Below, piece by piece: positions 60,123 to 62,168 of a stretch of DNA of 62,168 bases (within the stretch, counting starts at the first letter, position 1; each line of letters opens with the position of its first letter). The notes below the pieces were generated by a model. It was given only the letters and a program-made list of their open reading frames with translations. It did not search any database and was not told the origin of the DNA. The stretch is from Sedimentisphaerales bacterium (GTDB lineage Bacteria; Planctomycetota; Phycisphaerae; Sedimentisphaerales; UBA12454): assembly GCA_016930635.1 (NCBI GenBank), contig JAFGGI010000028.1, positions 1 through 62,168 of the forward strand, written 5' to 3'. A program made the translations under genes and the position numbers.

Positions 60123-62168
60123 TCACTTACGGCAATGCCAACTGCCCCGAAAACGGGGTTTACCTATTACCATAATACTGTCCTGGCCATATATGTATCG
60201 GCCGGTATCGAGCTCGCTGATTAGCTGCAATTTGATTTTGCCGTTGTCAGGTATTAGCTCCATCAGCTCTTCTTTGTCGAAAAGTGCGATAACCCTAGTT
60301 TTATGAGGCCGAGGTAATATAAACTGCCGAAAGGCTTCTACACCTTCTTCACTGTCGGCCGGGTACAAGACAAAAGGCTCGTTACCCAGGTCGGCTTTTG
60401 TGATACCTTCCGGCAGTTCGATTATAGCCACTATATTTTGCACACGGCTGCGGCGATTAATTACCCGCGGAAGTATCCGCAAATCTGCTTCTAAAGGAGC
60501 CACTACTTCTATCTCTACATAGTCCGGCTGTGAGTCTACAAGACCGTCATTAACTATTAATTCGATAGTATGAACTCCAGCCGGCAGTTCGATTACAGGA
60601 TTTACACCTTCTGCTGTATAAGTATTGGCGTCAATCATCCATGTCCATTTATATGTTAGTGTGTCTCCATCAGGATCATTTGAATCCGAACCATCTAATG
60701 TAACTTCTGCTAAACCGTCTATACAGGCATAAACAGTTTGGTTGTCACCGGCATCTGTGAGACTGGCAGTATTTCTAAGCCCCAACGAATGACTTCTACC
60801 TGCTGAGATTGCTACAAAATCATTACCTTCTGGAGCGGTTGCTTGGCCATATTTATTATGGCCCCAGCCGACTATGCTGCCATCAGACTTAAGAGCAATA
60901 CTATGAAAACCACCCGTAGCTATAGCTACAAAATCATTGCCATCCGGTACCGTTGCCTGACCATCTTCATTATACCCCCAGTCTACTATACTACCATCGG
61001 ACTTGAGCCCAAGACTATGATTATAACCTGCAGCTACGGCCACAAAATCATTACCATCCGGAACTGTCGCTTGCCCAAATCCATTATTGCCCCATCCGAC
61101 GATACTGCCATCAGACTTCAGAGCCAGACTGTGTTCCTTACCCGTAGCTATGGCTACGAAATCATTGCCCAAAGGTGGCGTTGCCTGACCATAATAATCA
61201 TTTCCCCAGCCGACTATGCTGCCATCGGATTTGAGGGCGAGATTATGATAGCCACCTGCTGCTATAGCTACAAAATCATTGCCATCCGGCACTGTTATCT
61301 GATCGTCTCCATGGTGTATCCAACCGACGATACTGCCGTCGGATTTGAGAGCAAGGCTACGAAAACCACCTGTAGCTATAGCCACAAAATCATTGCCATC
61401 CGGTACCGTTGCCTGACTAGCATCATGTCCCCATCCGACTAAACTGCCATCTGACTTGAGTCCAAGATTATGATAACCATCTGCAGCTATTGCCACAAAG
61501 TCATTGACCGCAAGTGGCGTTGTCTGACCATAATCATCACTTCCCCAACCGACGATACTGCCATCTGACTTAAGGGCAAGACTATGAGAATAGCTTGCAG
61601 CCATGGCCACAAAATCATTGCTATCCGGTGGTGTTGCACGGCCATCTTCATTATACCCCCAGCCGACTATACTGCCGTCAGATTTAAGAGCAAGACTATG
61701 AAGATCACCTGCAGCAATAGCTACAAAATCATTATCATTTCCCGCAGGTGGTATTACCTGACCATAATTATTGTTTCCCCATCCGACTATACTGCCATCA
61801 GATTTAAGAGCAAGGCTGTGACCCCTACCTGCAGCAATAGCTACAAAATCATTTCCCGCAGGTGGTGTCGCCTCACCATAGTAATTACTTCCCCATCCGA
61901 CTATACTGCCGTCGGATTTAAGAGCAAGACTATAACTACCACCTGCAGCTATAGCCACAAAATCATTGCCCGCAGGTGGTGTTGCCTGACCAACCCACCT
62001 ATTATCTCCCCATCCGACTATACTGCCGTCGGATTTAAGGGCAAGACTATGACTACTACCTGCAGCTATAGCCACAAAATCATTGCCCGCAGGCGCTGTC
62101 GCCTCACCATAGTAATTGCGTCCCCATCCGACTATACTGCCATCGGATTTGAGGGCGAGATTATGATA
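60123..62168 (-). CDS. RCC1-repeat surface protein with PKD-like domain (5' end outside window)
   Basis: The reading frame is open to the window edge, so at least 682 residues are seen and the true start is missing; the GTG at 62075 lies inside a repeat and is not a start. Twelve RCC1-type units of about 40 residues are visible, each of the form NDFVAIAAGxxHSLALKSDG then SIVGWG, which fold into beta-propeller blades. After them comes a PKD-like Ig domain (VYACIDGLAEVTLDGSDSND ... PAGVHTIELIVNDG) and a C-terminal domain of about 120 residues beginning LEADLRILPRVINRRSR. Planctomycetes use such proteins extracellularly. The near-identical repeats may vary by recombination. Confidence 0.88.
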   Translation of the reverse strand, partial: YHNLALKSDGSIVGWGRNYYGEATAPAGNDFVAIAAGSSHSLALKSDGSIVGWGDNRWVGQATPPAGNDFVAIAAGGSYSLALKSDGSIVGWGSNYYGEATPPAGNDFVAIAAGRGHSLALKSDGSIVGWGNNNYGQVIPPAGNDNDFVAIAAGDLHSLALKSDGSIVGWGYNEDGRATPPDSNDFVAMAASYSHSLALKSDGSIVGWGSDDYGQTTPLAVNDFVAIAADGYHNLGLKSDGSLVGWGHDASQATVPDGNDFVAIATGGFRSLALKSDGSIVGWIHHGDDQITVPDGNDFVAIAAGGYHNLALKSDGSIVGWGNDYYGQATPPLGNDFVAIATGKEHSLALKSDGSIVGWGNNGFGQATVPDGNDFVAVAAGYNHSLGLKSDGSIVDWGYNEDGQATVPDGNDFVAIATGGFHSIALKSDGSIVGWGHNKYGQATAPEGNDFVAISAGRSHSLGLRNTASLTDAGDNQTVYACIDGLAEVTLDGSDSNDPDGDTLTYKWTWMIDANTYTAEGVNPVIELPAGVHTIELIVNDGLVDSQPDYVEIEVVAPLEADLRILPRVINRRSRVQNIVAIIELPEGITKADLGNEPFVLYPADSEEGVEAFRQFILPRPHKTRVIALFDKEELMELIPDNGKIKLQLISELDTGRYIYGQDSIMVIGKPRFRGSWHCRK

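Noticed and set aside
60843-61442. 199-residue open frame antisense to the RCC1 gene
   Set aside because: A shadow frame produced by the repeat periodicity; the opposite strand encodes clear RCC1 units.
1-62168. CRISPR arrays, insertion sequences, prophage or rRNA
   Set aside because: No regularly spaced direct repeats with unique spacers, no transposase or integrase frames and no rRNA-like sequence were seen.

Overview
The window looks like chromosome of a Gram-negative, LPS-bearing member of the Planctomycetota, most probably a Phycisphaerae/Sedimentisphaerales-type anaerobe or an uncultured relative. This is inference from gene content: LptF/LptG permeases, a type II secretion-like operon, PEP-CTERM proteins, LamG proteins with dockerin-like endings, an NfeD/flotillin cluster, a 'small basic protein' and an RCC1-repeat surface protein. 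There are no rRNA genes, CRISPR arrays, transposases or prophage genes. The window opens inside a tRNA-Leu(GAG) gene and ends inside an RCC1-repeat gene.

Layout. 1-7734: preQ0/preQ1 genes queC, queE and queF. Between queC and queE, in the same direction, lies a compact cellulose-like exopolysaccharide locus (TPR/beta-barrel exporter, BcsA-like GT2 synthase, GH8 glucanase) followed by two overlapping mini ferritin-like genes. 7972-13669: a multi-PAS histidine kinase with its single-domain regulator, then a small opposite-strand envelope cluster (pseudo-phosphatase, GT2, YdjC/HpnK deacetylase). 13744-19201: a giant secreted LamG protein and a membrane PHP-like protein. 19369-23297: lptF, lptG and an AlaC-type aminotransferase. 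23393-25960: a BlaI/M56 regulatory pair with a clear operator-promoter. 26310-29257: two PEP-CTERM genes and a second two-component pair.

29488-43857 is the main feature: a near-complete type II secretion/pseudopilus operon (E, F, G, H, I, J, K, L, M, D). No GspC and no prepilin peptidase are seen. Its J-like pseudopilin is 973 residues long and carries LamG and MAM-like binding domains. A beta-mannosidase gene lies antisense between I and J. The K-like pseudopilin has an extended leader encoded by a palindromic genomic repeat. The secretin ends in a 115-residue charged coiled coil.

43901-62168: a GlgA-like glycosyltransferase, coaE, rho, a two-gene islet bounded by inverted GGTGA/CAGG repeats, lon, a floA/nfeD membrane-microdomain cluster, a Na/Pi cotransporter, an aminotransferase, a small basic protein, a repeat-rich non-coding stretch and the RCC1 gene with its terminator. 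Products and domains were recognised by eye; no database search was run.
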